From Doris montereyensis (Eukaryota; Mollusca; Gastropoda; Nudibranchia; Dorididae): a stretch of 64,000 nucleotides of DNA. The stretch covers positions 46,001 through 110,000 of the forward strand of contig JAXRKP010001178.1 of assembly GCA_037039925.1 (NCBI GenBank), in the 5' to 3' direction. The translations under genes were made by a program, and so were the position numbers. Of this stretch, positions 35,373-48,519 are shown piece by piece. How positions within the stretch are numbered: the first letter of the stretch is position 1; every line of letters starts with the position of its first letter. The notes under the pieces are model-generated. The model was not told where the DNA came from, searched no databases, and worked only from the letters and a program-made list of their open reading frames with translations.

Positions 35373-37857
35373 ATTATTAAGAAGTATGTTGATGGCTGGC
35401 TTACAAAATTTTCCTACAAGATCACTGAGATCTTTATCACAGTCACGACACTTTCTCCCAAGTCGCTGGTTTACTAATCTTGTGACAAGCAGTCTTTGGT
35501 TGGGGCAAACATAAAACCAAATTCTCGTGATCAACAGTCCTGATCAAAAATTGAAAGACTGAACATTTCTGACATAATTTCAAGAACGAAATCAGAGGGC
35601 CATGTCAATCCACCTCTATCCAAGGATGAAATGTATGAAAATGTCTCCTCTGTACTTTCAACGTGCAGCTGACGACCGACACTGAAATCACCTTTACAAC
35701 TGGGGCACTCTGTTAGACGCAGTGGGTTAATAATGCAATATCCAGCAATAAAAAACAAGGGCTTTCAGCTGTTCCTGACTAATTTGAATATTGTCACAAT
35801 CACTTAACAAAGGTGACGGGTGGCAGTTCCACCTCCAAGTCTGTAGAGGAAGAGGAAGCCAAGTTGTTGTCACAACTGAAGGAGTTGGTTTCAATGGGGT
35901 CTGCATGACCAGCATTCTCCAAACCCCGTTCAACGCCTGGTGTGCCTGGGTTGATAATGGGATGGTGTCCATGCTCACCATCAGGCTGGCAGTTGGCACC
36001 AGCACTGATCGTCTTGTCCAAAAGCTCTGACGTTGCAGAAGAACAAAACAGGCAACGGAGTGCGTTGACATAAGCGGGCAAGGTTGGGTGGTCGTTGAAA
36101 CCATTGTAGCCACGTATTTGGCTGTGACGATTCTGAATGTGGTCCTGGTTACACTTCCTCAGGCACAGGTGTGTCAAGACCTCCTCCTCCATGATCAACT
36201 TTTAGCGCAATCCTTTCATTGCCGAAAGCACCAGGAGGCACCCTTGGTGACTTCGAATGTTGGTGGCTGGTTTGTTATTCTTTGGGTTTGTGTAGAGCCA
36301 GCTTTCCACAAAGTTGAAAAAGGAAGCAAACCGGCCTGGTCACCCTCAAAATCACTCCTTGTGACCGGCTTCTTCCCGATTGGGGCGGAGAGAGAATGAG
36401 AATCCACAAAATCCCACATGCTGTTCACCGTCTCCACAAAGCATGCTGTGTGAAGAGCATCTTTGGACATCAACGACTTTGACACGTAGAATTTCAGGGC
36501 AGCAGCGACTGAGTGGGAAAATATCTGGCATGCCAAGATGACTTTCATCTTTTTCCCTCTGGGCAGGGTGAGGTGACACTCCTTCAGCTTGGGAGCAGCG
36601 CGAATTGACCCGCCAGATGTTTCGAGGGAGAAAAGCTCTTGGAGTTGGCACCATTTTGCATTTTTTTTTTCCATCCAGGCTGGAGGAAATGTTTTTCGTC
36701 ATGAAATTGTTCCTCAAGTTTTTGATGAGGTGTGGTGGATCTGGCATGACAAAGGACTGAGTGGTGTCATGAAACACATATGGTCGTTCCACACATACAC
36801 CCATGTTTCTCATCCATTTCCATTGGCAGGATTCTTGGTCCATCACAATGGCATCAACGTACAAACCAATCGCTGTGACGGCTCTGACGACTTCAGAAAT
36901 GATGGCTGTCAAAGTAGGTGTTGGCAGGTTGTGCTTGGCCACATAATACCCCAACACCTGCTTCCACTTCTGAGTCAGTCCCTGATCAGGACCAAAATCG
37001 CTTGGTCAGCGATTTCGTCACTGGTGATGCTTGCCGTACAGTAGCTGACAAAGCCAACCAGCTCGTCACGATGATGACTGTATGTCAGGGCTTTGGTCAC
37101 AGTCATTGCATTCAAGGAAAGGGTCACTCTTTTCTCATGTTCCCCCAGTGCTAATGTTCTCAGTCGCATCATTTCCAACAGATTTTGACACAGACCGACC
37201 CCAGTCAACACAGTCGAAAAGCGCCTCCTGAGTGTTCTTGGATGTGGGAGCTGAAACCCAATGGAGCCGGAGAACAACGTATGCAGAAAGTGCTCCTAAA
37301 GTACACAGCGAGACACAACTCCATAGCCTCTTTCTCGGTGTCCCAGTTGATCCACTTTTTCGCCCCCATCAGGATCTTGAATAACGCCGCTGAAACAAGT
37401 GGTAGGTCTTTGAGAACATTTTCCAGGATTGCTTCTTTCTTCTCACGAAGAGACGCTACTTGCATAGCATGGCGTTCTACAAGTCTGACCTTGGCTGCTT
37501 GTGCCGTTTTAAATTTCCTTTCAAGTTGTTTGTTTTTGTTGGTGAGGTTTTCCAAAGCAAGTTTGATCTGCTCCAACTCACGGGCCAACTTTTTCAGGAT
37601 CTGGTTTGGACGCATTCATCATAGGCCTATTACGAGTACTGTCACTGTCACCACCACAATCACCTGCGTCATCACCTGCATCATATGCAGAGCTGGGGGC
37701 AGGAGCGTTGTCAGTCTCTAAGCGAGAATGTTGAATGTCTGTAGGGCAGTTGAAGGCTTTCTCATGAAAATGTGCAGAGCACACCGTCTTCGACTTGATG
37801 TCAGCAATCTTGACGTCATCTCTCCTGATGTTGATGATCCACTTCTGGCACCTGAAA
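35373..37857 (-). pseudogene. P-element/THAP9-type transposase with altered catalytic block (P5)
   Basis: After a TGTTTCAG acceptor (about 37853) the frame gives CQKWIINIRRDDVK and TVCSAHFHEKAFN, the second half of a THAP finger. Next is an acidic linker, a coiled coil (37615-37480), and FQLPHPRTLRRRFST. The first catalytic block reads VTLSLNAMTVTKALTY where related copies have L-x-x-D-E-M, so the Asp is Asn and the Glu is Ala. The second block IVMDQESCQWKW and MPDPPHLIKNLRNNF are intact. The C-terminal part (36113-35373) has LKALVFYCWILHY/FIAGYC, ECPSCKGDFSVG, SLDRGGLTWPSDF and FCKPAINILLNNYSK, matching P1. Several frame changes are present. Confidence 0.8.
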
Positions 37858-38186
37858 CAAAATTAAAGTAAGGAAGCGTTACTTCGCATCGTAAAATTTG
37901 ATGCGTATTAATGTATTTCTAATTCATACAGACAAACAGAGAGAGAGAGAGAGAGATTTCTAATTCGCATCGTAAAATTCGATGCATGTTAATGTATTTT
38001 TAATTCGCATCGTAAAAATATCACAGGCATCCCTTTCACACTGGGGCTTTTGTAAGCCTACAAAGTACGCAAAATAAGCAAAATTCAATCAAATATTTTA
38101 ATGCCATCACAGAAAATTATTATCATGGTAGAATTCTAAAATTTCGTCAGTTGCTTCAAAGTCTTTTAATGACCAAAATCTTGATA
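37858..38186. other. Upstream flank of P5, no gene
   Basis: A short direct repeat: TTCGCATCGTAAAATTTGATG-like words occur three times (about 37880, 37962, 37999). No coding signal. Confidence 0.45.
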
Positions 38187-38925
38187 ACTGTCAAATACAG
38201 CATTAAATCTTGATAACTGTCAAATACAGCATTAACTTCCATCTTGATCTAACTTCCCTCTTGATGTCAAATACAACATTAACTTCCATCTTGATAACTG
38301 TCAAATACAGCATTAACTTCCATCTTGATAACTGTCAAATACAACATTAACTTCCATCTTGATAACTGTCAAATACAGCATTAACTTCCATCTTGATAAC
38401 TGTCAAATACAGCATTAACTTCCATCTTGATAACTGTCAAATACAGCATTAACTTCCATCTTGATAACTGTCAAATACAGCATTAACTTCCATCTTGATA
38501 ACTTCAAATACAGCATTAACTTCCATCTTGATAACTGTCAAGCTACAGCATTAACCATTAACTTCCATCTTGATAACTGTCAAATACAGCATTAACTTCC
38601 ATCTTGATAACTGTCAAATACAGCATTAACTCCATCTTGATAACTGTCAAATGCATTAACATTCCCTCTTGATAACTGTCAAATACAACATTAACCATCT
38701 TGATAAGTGTCAAATACAGCATTAACTTCCATCTTGATAATGTCAAACACAACATTAACTTCCATCTTGATAACTTCAAATACAACATTAACTTCCATCT
38801 TGATAAACATTCACAGCATTAACTTCCATCTTGATAACTGTCTCAACGTCTTGATAACTGTCAAATACAGCATTAACTTCCATCTTGATAACTGTCAAAT
38901 ACAGCATTAACTTCCATCTTGATGA
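38187..38925. repeat. 34-bp minisatellite, about 20 copies
   Basis: Unit contains AACTTCCATCTTGATAACTG followed by TCAAATACAGCATT. Units differ by small deletions and by ACAACATT/ACAGCATT variants. Confidence 0.95.
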
Positions 38926-39114
38926 CAACTGCGTTTTTTGACTTCGGAGTCAAACAAGAAAACAAAAGTGAGTGTGCACGCGTTTACCATGTAATCACAA
39001 AGTCATCGAATTTTCGATCAGTCGAAAGTAAACAAAGTCATTCACTGCACAACCAACTCTGCCTGCCACCACCAAGTAGGCCCACAACTAATCACAGTCA
39101 GTCTCAGTCTCAAA

Positions 39115-39115
39115 G

Positions 39116-39151
<36 letters not shown>

Positions 39152-39153
39152 AC
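39115..39153. repeat. (CA)n microsatellite
   Basis: CACA run with one TACA interruption. Confidence 0.95.
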
Positions 39154-40587
39154 TTGTATGGCATGACTCGTCATGACCCAAACCACTTGGATGACTTATG
39201 GGGACCATGAGAAATACTGCACTTATAGAACCCCCAAGGCAATGAAACGATCATTTGACACCACTTTATCAAGGCTGGGGTCGAATGTTATCATATCACC
39301 TTTACTTTGGGTGTCATATATAGAAATACAAAATAATTTTTTTAATGCATTATTGGGACATTATTGTTAGGACTTGATCAGAAACCAAACATAGGAAGCC
39401 TTTTACATTAATTTATAAAGTTTTGCATATCTTAGTGAGGACTTATTCACACACGGTAGAATGCGTACATGCATAGCAATGACCTCAACAAGTGGGTATG
39501 GCAAAACAAGGAAAAACTGTTGACATCTATTGCTGTAAGGTAAAGATACAACCCTCCAGCTGATTTGTAACACCTATGCTCTAAGGTCTCTATACTAAAA
39601 TGTAATTATTATTATCGCTATTGTTGTTATTATCATTAGTATCATTATTAATATTATTATTTTTACTGTAGTGTAACTGTAATCTTTAAGAACTTGAAAA
39701 AGTGTAATTCGAAAAAATCCATCCAAATCTAAGTCAAAGTGACAACTAGTTTAAATTAGCCAAAAAATATAGTTTGACTTATGTCAATTGCAATCTAGAT
39801 GTCAATAATGTATCTAACAAGAAGTCGGTCTATAATTAATTTCATACCAAGGACTTTTGTTCTTATAAAAACGTACGTATACATATTGATCTCCATAATA
39901 ATATGCTTTTAGAACTCCCCTTTGAACAGTACAGAGTTGTAGCATTGTTCAAAATAAGAGTAAGAGGACAGATCTCCAGGATCATCTTTACTACTGTATA
40001 CTCTATGTTGACACACAGAATCAATTTTCAAGGGAAGTGGAAATATGAAAATTTGAAATAAAAAAGTTGATCATGTTCATGATTCACAACTGTGATCATT
40101 GTCAGTAGTTTTATGTTTTATATTGACGGTCTTAGTCCTAATGTTATGTGGCAGCATGAAGAAGGGTATAAGTATTTTATGGAAGTAGAAAAATCAAGAT
40201 TTTGAGAGACAAATGTTAAGTTCGGTCTAAAAGTTTTGTGATAAAAAGGATATGAGCAATACATGCTTAAACATTTCATCGACACCTCTAAATATTATTA
40301 TATTCTTCAGTTCAGGGCTAGTGGCACATAATTTTGTGATACATGTAGTAATGTATGTGACTGACTGATTGTAACAAGTCTACACTGTAAAGTATAAAGA
40401 CACCTTTATCGTTTTCCTTCCAAAACAAGACAAAAGCGACACTTCAAGCAGGCAAACAAAATAAGCAAAAATTAAGTAAATTTCAAAATACATTGTATAC
40501 TATAATAACTCTCTGGCTTTTGCTTTGCTAGAGGGTATGAACAATACATCTGAAATAGGAATTTAATCAAAAGAGCATCCTATTGCG
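39154..40587. other. Long A+T-rich interval, no gene
   Basis: About 1.4 kb with no credible exon, transposon motif or structured repeat beyond an ATTATTATTR-rich patch at 39608-39665. Confidence 0.5.
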
Positions 40588-42362
40588 TCACTTAACATGT
40601 TCTTCGGTATTTTGGAAACTAGCATTCTTAATATAACATTTCAATTGGCTCCATGGTCTGTGTTGTAGCACTGTCTCTTTCTGTTGTGCCTTCACACATT
40701 CAGTTTTCCCAGGCAGCCTCTGCAGTACAAAATATTTTCCTAACTGACGCCTCACAGCATCTTTCTCTGCTTGAGACCAAGGAATATGTGTCTGTTTCAA
40801 ATTTTGTATTGGCTTTTTTATTTGCTTTTACCTTTTAGGAATAGTCTTGACCTCTAATGATTTACATGACTCAGGTTTTTTGGAAGCTGATATTTCAGTA
40901 TGGCTGTCTTCATCATTTTCTGCAGCAGAAGTTTCCAGTTCACATTGTTCTAGTTCTTCATCAGCATTCAAAGTCATTTCATCTAAACTTTTGCCTTGAA
41001 ACCTTTGAGCCTGACCTTTCTCCAACTGCAGCAATATTTTGGACACCTTTGCAACTTGTACAGTGTCATCTGGCAAACGATAAAAGTTGCGATGTACACT
41101 GATGTCGTGACCAATGAAAGTCGCCAGTGTATCAAGTTCATTTTTAAATTGAATAATTGAGAAATGGTGGCAATGTGCTTTCTTAGGGCAGTCGAGGTAA
41201 GAAGACTTGGACAAACAGCACCACATTCTGAAGCAAATTTTCTCAGCACATCTGTACTTCTTATTGGAGCCGTCCAGATGATGCAAAAATGTAAATGGCA
41301 TCATCAGGAACACCACTAGCTGCTCGAAAAGCTATCAATGTGTCAATTGCCTCTTTATGGGTGGGCGTTAAAACACATGGGACACGGCGGCCTCTTTTCC
41401 CCTTATCTCAATCCTATGTAAAGTCTTTGCAAGGTGTTTCTCAAACTCAGTCAATGAATTTAAGATTTCACCTTGCAATGTTTTGCCATGGAGAAGACCT
41501 TCATTATATTGGGCCAGTTCAATACGTTGTGCCATCTCCTGCTCGTCTTCCATTGAACAATACGATTTGTGCAAGGCTTACTTCAGCCAGTGCTCTCCAT
41601 TTGGCTGGAGATGGACATGCTTTTGAATTCAGCAATAAAATCAGCTGCTCTGCCTTGCAAGTAAACATTTAGTTTCTTTATATCTTCTGCAAGACGGATG
41701 CGCTTCGGTGCATTATAGTGATGAGTCTCAAGCGTCTGGAGAGCTAGAGAGGAAATTTCATGTGCCCAATCTGATGAATATAAGAGAAGGAAATCACAAG
41801 CCTTCTGTTTCAAATCCTCATCACCGGCTTGAATGGCTAATGACGCTTGGATGCTAGCACACGTTTTGAGTGAATGCCCAAAATCTTCAGAGCTAAGGAT
41901 GGGATACCATACATTGCTTTATCATTGAATTTGCAAACAATTTTGATCGCTTTTATTACACTTCTAAAGTGAATGGGCTCAAGACAGTCCTCCAACGTAG
42001 CATTGTTGACAGTCTGTTGTTTAAACTGAAGGACCAATTTCCCAACTCCCTCAATTTTTGTTTAACATATTGATGTTGATGGGGCTGCTGGCTGCATTTG
42101 ACAAACAGCACCCGTCCAAATTTACAGATTAAAGGTTCATTTCTGACAATCCAGGAAACAGTGTCATTGAGCATTGTGTTCATGATCTTTGCATGGAAAT
42201 CATTATCATCCTGATGTTCCTTTGAAAGACAAAGTAGATTAACATTTTATCCTTAGCATTCCCTTTCATTACAATTTTACATTTGTTGCAATGGCGCCAG
42301 AGATCTTTTTTGGCAAATAAACCAAGACATTTATCACATGATGCATAACTTGAGGTCAACAT
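40588..42362 (-). pseudogene. Uncharacterised zinc-finger/tyrosine-recombinase-like protein, copy 1
   Basis: At 42340 the minus strand gives CDKCLGLFAKKDLWRHCNKC, a C2HC-type finger. It continues with LEDCLEPIHFRSVIKAIKIV, YSSDWAHEISSLALQTLE, ADIKKLN-like sequence, YNEGLLHGKTLQGEILNSL, and then STALRKHIATISQL (about 41185) and LATFIGHDISVHRNFYRL (about 41107). The R-K-H ... G-H-D ... Y arrangement resembles the C-terminal half of tyrosine recombinases, suggesting a Crypton-like or captured YR; I cannot confirm the fold. The acidic tail at 40990-40860 and the final basic segment are unremarkable. Several frame changes are present. It lies directly downstream of a homologous copy in the same orientation. 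Confidence 0.5.
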
Positions 42363-42399
42363 TATCGGTTGGCCTTCTAGCCGAAATCAATTGTCCTTC

Positions 42400-43720
42400 A
42401 CCTTTTTCCATGACCTTAGTATTAGTTTTACTAACTTTAGCAAGCTGCATTGTGTCTTCGGGTAAGCGATAATATTCTTTATGGACAGATTTATCATGAC
42501 CCATGAATGTTGCTAAAGCCTCCAATTCGTTTTCCTTCAAATTAGTCGTTGACATATTGTGCCAATATGTTTACGGAGTGCTGTTGATGTCAATAAGTCA
42601 GGTTTATTTGCTCCACACTCATTGGCAAATTTTCTCAAAATATCTGATGTTCTAAGTGATGTTTTAGCATCACCAAGTCTGCCAAAAACATATATGTTTT
42701 CCCCAAGACCACTTACATCCCTATGATCAATAATCAATTGAATATTTTCTCTCTGACTTTCTGTCAAAAGGACAGGCACATGTCTTCCCCTCTACCCCTA
42801 AATTCTACTCTCGCGAGTCGCTCCTCCAGATCTCGTTCAAAACTACTTAAACTTTGCATTATTTCTCCCTGCAAAGATTTTCTTGAAACAAGTCCATTTT
42901 CATAATTTTCTATTGTCATTCGTTGCATCTCTCCACCTCGTCGTCTGTTAAATAAAACAAGTTGTGCCAGGCTTACTTCAGCAAAGCTTTTTCCATGCAG
43001 CGGGAGTGGATTTTTCTTGCAATGCTTTGCTTGCCATTTTAGATTTTGATTGTAAGAACGTGTACAAATTCTGAACACCTTTTGCCAGAGGCAGTCTTCT
43101 AGTAACATTGAATTTTCTTTTGTGAAGTGTATTGAGGGCTCTTAATGAAATTTGATGAGACCAATCAGACATGTACAGTTTGATGAAACCCTCTGCTTGC
43201 TTTGCAAGACTGTCATTTTCTGTTTGTAACGCCTTTGATTTCAAAATGCCTGCACGTAGTCTAAGTGAATGTCCCAGTTTCAAAGCTAAAGATGGTATTT
43301 CATAATCCCCTGTATCAGAAATGAATTTAGCTACGATTTTTATGATTGTTATTATGTTAGCAAACTGTAGTGGAGCTAGACATTCTGATAGATTTTCTAG
43401 GCCTGTTAAATTTCTTAACATTCAAAAAGCGTGCAATTTCACGCATTTTTTGTCTGCCATATTGAAATTGATGAGGTTGATCAATTAATTTTGCAAATAC
43501 ATTTTTTCAAAATGTGATTATTGTCAAATCTTGTCGGCAGATCAATTGGGATTTTATCAGAGGCCATACTGTCAAGTATTTTCGAAGTCAGAACCATGTG
43601 TCTCTCCAATTGAAGTTAAAAAGTTAATTTTTTGTACGTTTTAACTCCTCACTGACAAGTTTAGGCCTTTTTTTTTCTATGGCGCCCCAAATTCTTTTAT
43701 AGGAACAGTCCTAGACATCT
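42400..43720 (-). pseudogene. Uncharacterised zinc-finger/tyrosine-recombinase-like protein, copy 2
   Basis: Same block order as copy 1: a decayed CERCLGLF finger (about 43710), LSECLAPLQFANIITIIKIV, YMSDWSHQISLRALNTLH, YENGLVSRKSLQGEIMQSL, RVEFRGRGEDM leading by a frame change into VLLTESQRENIQLIIDHRD, then STALRKHIGTICQ (about 42575) and LATFMGHDKSVHKEYYRLPE (about 42490). The two copies are clearly paralogous but diverged, so this is an old tandem duplication or a pair of nested insertions. The R/H/Y candidates are kept in both. If it is a recombinase, the first Arg may be in the RGRGED segment; that is inference. Confidence 0.5.
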
Positions 43721-43874
43721 TTCACAAGTTGTAAAATCATCAAAACTACCCTCATTCTGCTGTCTCCGAGCAGGAGTCAGAAGGCCTACTGTTTTTGAAG
43801 TAACAGATTTGTTATGCTTAAAGTCACATCTGTGAAGCAATAGGAGTAACTGTCTTTTCCTTTCTTTAAACCCC

Positions 43875-44208
43875 TTTTAAGGGCTAGGCTTTAGATACTT
43901 CTAACTTATTCTTATGCTTTGGCGCATTATAACGTCTCTCGTGTTCACTCAGGGATCTAGCACCTTCGTGAATCGATATGTTGTAATTTTCAAGTCCATT
44001 TCGTTGCATGTTGGTGTGCAGTCTTTAATTTTTTGACGTATTTATTGTGCGTGTGTAGGCTGTCTTGCAATATGTTCATCACATGACGTGTAAGACAGCT
44101 ATTCTTTGTGATTAACATTCGTGATTCAACTTGATCCGCTGAGTCTAAAAAAGAAATAATTGTTCTTATACGAATAAATCCTGAGATTAGAATAATCATA
44201 CTGTTCAA
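43875..44208 (-). pseudogene. Possible Helitron-type fragment
   Basis: The minus strand encodes VMNILQDSLHTHNKYVKKLK and, after a frame change, LSEHERRYNAPKHKN. The order L-x-x-x-L-H-x-x-N-x-Y-V ... H-x-R-R-Y-N-A-P resembles the helitron-like N-terminal block of Helitron Rep/helicase proteins. Only about 100 residues remain. Weak call from motif order alone. Confidence 0.35.
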
Positions 44209-44389
44209 GTTATATCAAAAATATTAGAGAACAGTGTCTTTTTATATTCCTGAGAAATCTTGACAAAATGAAACCGTCATGTCATCATGTCAATGTCATG
44301 CAAGTAGTGAAAAGGAAATTGTGAATTATGACAGCTTGTTGTTGACTGGTATGTCTTCAAAGAACTGATGATGGATGGTTGGCACATGT

Positions 44390-45817
44390 CTATGTATGCA
44401 GAGATCCATCACATCCTTTTTTCTTCTCCTTGGCTATGCCACTAGCCTTGCCTTCATTGACAGGAGCCAATGCTACAGAGTGTGAATCCAGGAAATTGCT
44501 TTTCTTGATTCTTTTCATCATGTTCACTTCCAGTCATTCCTCATTCACTGAATACGATACAAAGAAAGAATTCGGCTGTGTCTTTGTCACTTTGATTCGC
44601 TTTATGTCGAGCCAGCGGACATTGTTCTTCTCAACACCTAAATCAAAATTGACGATGGTCCTTGCGACTTTCTTGAAATCGAAGAAATCTTCAACATTAA
44701 GTTCCCTGACATTGTAGTGAGACTGTTTGTGTTTGACACTCCTCTGAGACTGTTTGTGTTTGGCACTCCTCATAATGGCTGCCCATTGTCCAGTCGTGTA
44801 CATATTGACGGTAGATGAAGCCTTTTCTATGACAGAGTGGACTGAATCGTTTTCTAGTTTTGCTATGGCCTCTTACAAAAAAGAGGTGTTCAATCTCGTC
44901 AAGAGAAAATCGGTTGATTGCAAGCCACAACATGCAGACAAAATTTATATTTTTATTTTGACCGCCAGCCGAATCAGAGTACAATTTAATTGTGTGGATA
45001 CCACTATCAGCAGCAGCCTGCAGAGTACTGTACATACAAAAGGCAATTTCATTTCATCCTCTGCCGGCAATAGTCTCGTTCCAAACATTGCATGTCGTAT
45101 TTGAACTGCCGAGCTCATACCACGATAGATTATATGAACAAACTTTACGTTTGTAATACCACAATGCACAGCTGAGCTTGGGTGTTGGGAAAACATCTTA
45201 GAGATCAAAAGTATAAGTTGCAAAAGTCTCATCTTGTTTGCTTGTCTCTTTGTGACATTCCTTCAAACGACGGATTTCTTTGTGATCTGACAGGTGTTGT
45301 TCAATATCAGCCTGCATGGAGAGCTTTTCTTCTTTACTTGAGTTACGATATGAGTTGCACTTATCACATAAATCCTTGCTTGGTCGATGAAAGCCAAGAT
45401 TAAACTCTGTGTCAATAATATCACTGTATGTTCTTCTCAAACTCATTGGGGATTTTACCATCTTCCTGTCTTTCTGGAATAGAGACGGTGCATCATACAA
45501 ACATTCAGCTGTGCGCCCAGATATTTCCTTTGACTTCTTTTTCGGCAGTAATGACTTTCAATTATAGAAAAAGACTGGATTTGTTCCTTATTGCAAACCT
45601 TTTCCTGTGTATTTGGAGATGAATGAGAGCCTCTCTCATCTTTTTGCATAAAGCCATCTTTATCCATCTTTTCAAGTGCGGTTTTTACCATCTGTTCACT
45701 TATAGTAAGTGTATGTAAAAAAATCTTACAGAATGACTTACCTTCTCCTGGCAACGTCCTTGTGAGTGTCAATTTTCTTCTGCTGGCTTTTACCAGAAAT
45801 AAATAAATAAAAAACAT
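44390..45817 (-). pseudogene. RNase H-fold transposase-like gene, family 'SHYCRK/GQNRN', copy 2
   Basis: From about 45790: KLTLTRTLPGEGKSFCKIFL then HTLTISEQMVKTALEK, IIESHYCRKRSQRKYLGAQL, FNLGFHRPSKDLCDKCNSY, ATYTFDLQ, IKLYSDSAGGQNKNINF (about 44985), FFVRGHSKTENDSVHSVIEK-like sequence (about 44870), and YTTGQWAAIMRSAK. The C-terminal part has FFDFKKVARTIVNFD and a YSVNEEW tail. The D-x-Q and S-D-x-x-G-G-Q-N motifs are the putative catalytic region. Frame changes occur near 45450, 45190 and 44870. The N-terminal portion seen in copies 1 and 3 is missing or lies beyond the (CT)n array. Confidence 0.65.
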
Positions 45818-46608
<791 letters not shown>

Positions 46609-47608
46609 TGCTCGTCACCATTGCGAAGCATGATGTCCCAAAGCTGCACAAGTAGTCTGTTGGTGAGGGACGGTGGAGTGACATCTGGCCGTCTACCCTT
46701 ACTGTCCCTGGTGAACCAGTTCAGCATTGTTTGATAGCTGTCATCCGCTGTAAAATAATATACAAAATATATTACGAGTCATGATCCCTCTGCAAAAAAA
46801 ATAATAATTGAGTGTTTAAATCTTGATAATATGATATGCCTCTAACTCTAGTAGGCCCACAAGTCTACACTAGATACCGGTATCTAGATTCAGTATTTTA
46901 AGACTTCATATGCCTTTGTAGATTAAATAAGTCAATTTGGAAAAAGTGGGTTATTCCAAAGTTTACTGCAGTGCTAGATTTTAGAAGCTGCATAGAACCA
47001 TGGAGTTTCCAAAAATCAGACCAAATAACACTACACAACTATTTATGTATTTTGGACAGGGGCCAATTATAAACAAATCAATCATAATTTACCTTAAAAA
47101 TAAAAAGAAAACACAGTCATTCACGATAAATCAGACTAAAAAATAACCCTCCTACCCATGCAATCAACAAAAATGGATTTGCCCAACAGATCTTCACTTC
47201 CGTTCAGACCCGATAGACCCAGCTTTCAACACCGGTAGCCATTATGTGTCGATTCGGAAAGAGTGAAAAAACACTCATCTTCTTGAATGGAATACAGTGT
47301 AAATAAACATAATATTGATTAACCATTACTATAAATACTGAGTTTAAATATCATATCATCGACACCAGCAGTCCATATTTCCCTTCACGGGACATAAAAA
47401 TATAGGCCACTTCATAAACTTGGTCAACGGAGTCGTAGATCTAGAAAACTGAGATCGTTACAACGTCTGACAAACTCATGCAGATTTAAAATAAATAAAA
47501 GATAAATATAATTTTAACTTTTCCTAATATGCACAAATCTAAAATCTTAAGACACTTACCAACAAGTTCATATAAGATGATGGCCATTTCGGACATTGGA
47601 GTTGCCAT
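46609..47608 (-). pseudogene. Two 5' exons homologous to the 53.2-54.2 kb pair
   Basis: Exon 1 (47608-47560) encodes MATPMSEMAIILYELVG and ends at a G|GTAAGT donor in phase 1. Exon 2 starts after TTTTACAG at 46747 and encodes ADDSYQTMLNWFTRDSKGRR then PDVTPPSLTNRLLVQLWD. The pair at 54205-54163 and 53370 has the same structure and phase and the shared K-G-R-R-P-D-(V/I)-T-x-P-x-L-x-N motif. It may be the head of a second copy of the 51-54 kb gene; no further exon of that type is seen downstream. Confidence 0.5.
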
Positions 47609-48519
47609 AATAAAATCAAAATATGAGAGCCCTCAAGCGTAGCCAGTCACTGCCAATGGCGGAGGAGAAAGGGAAAGGGACGCTATGCACATCTTTTTAG
47701 ATAGCTAGCACATGGCCTCATAGTTTCGAATGATTTTATCGTTGTTGAATTTAAGTAGAAAAAAGGTTGAATTTTAATATGGCGACCATGGAGTTTTCAT
47801 TTTTTTCCCCCAGGAAAACCTTTTTGGGGGATTTAAATTTTAAAAATCATTTTTCGCCCACTTATAGTAAAGATAGAAAGATATCATTTATACCATCGGA
47901 AAGAGACATTTTTCTACCGGATGGCGCTATATTTGTGAAAATAGCTTTAGGAGGAGGGGATCTGCTGGGGATATGAAAAAGTGAGGTGCCTCGAACCATG
48001 AATTTTCTTGTGTGTTTTGCCGTAAAAACACATTTTTTTCAAAACGATACAAAACATAACAAATATTAACACATACAAACGAAAAAATATAACGAAAGGA
48101 AAGAAGAAAGAAAACTCGTTTAAATGAGATCAGTCTCATCATTGTAGGTTTAATACTTTTTATTTTCTGAATCAGTTAAGTTTGCCGAATTTGACGATTT
48201 CAGTGCTCGCTCACCCGTTTAGAGGCGGGTTTGGAGTTTGGAGTACCTGCTACTAGGTCTACCTGCTCTCAGTCAAAGTTCACATAATGTTGACACCCCC
48301 CCCCCCATAAAAATATAATCGACCTTCTCAAAACTTGCCACAGTGTCAAATGCTAAGATGCAATTTTATCGTGGATAGGAACATCGGAATTGGTATGTAT
48401 ATGTTGGGGAAAAGGAGGGGGATCACTATTTATTGTCTGCTATTGACATGTATTACATTAAAATCAACACTCACCCTCCTGTGGCACAGGAAATCAATCT
48501 ACAGGTCTTGTCCTACGTT
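47609..48519. other. Interval without a supported gene
   Basis: A C13 run at 48294-48306. An open plus-strand frame at 47767-47976 lacks recognisable motifs or splice support. Confidence 0.4.

Noticed and set aside
38187..38925. CRISPR-like array (34-bp repeats)
   Set aside because: Units abut directly with no unique spacers, and the DNA is eukaryotic. It is a minisatellite.
47767..47976. 69-residue plus-strand frame
   Set aside because: No motif, no splice context, low-complexity Phe/Lys content.
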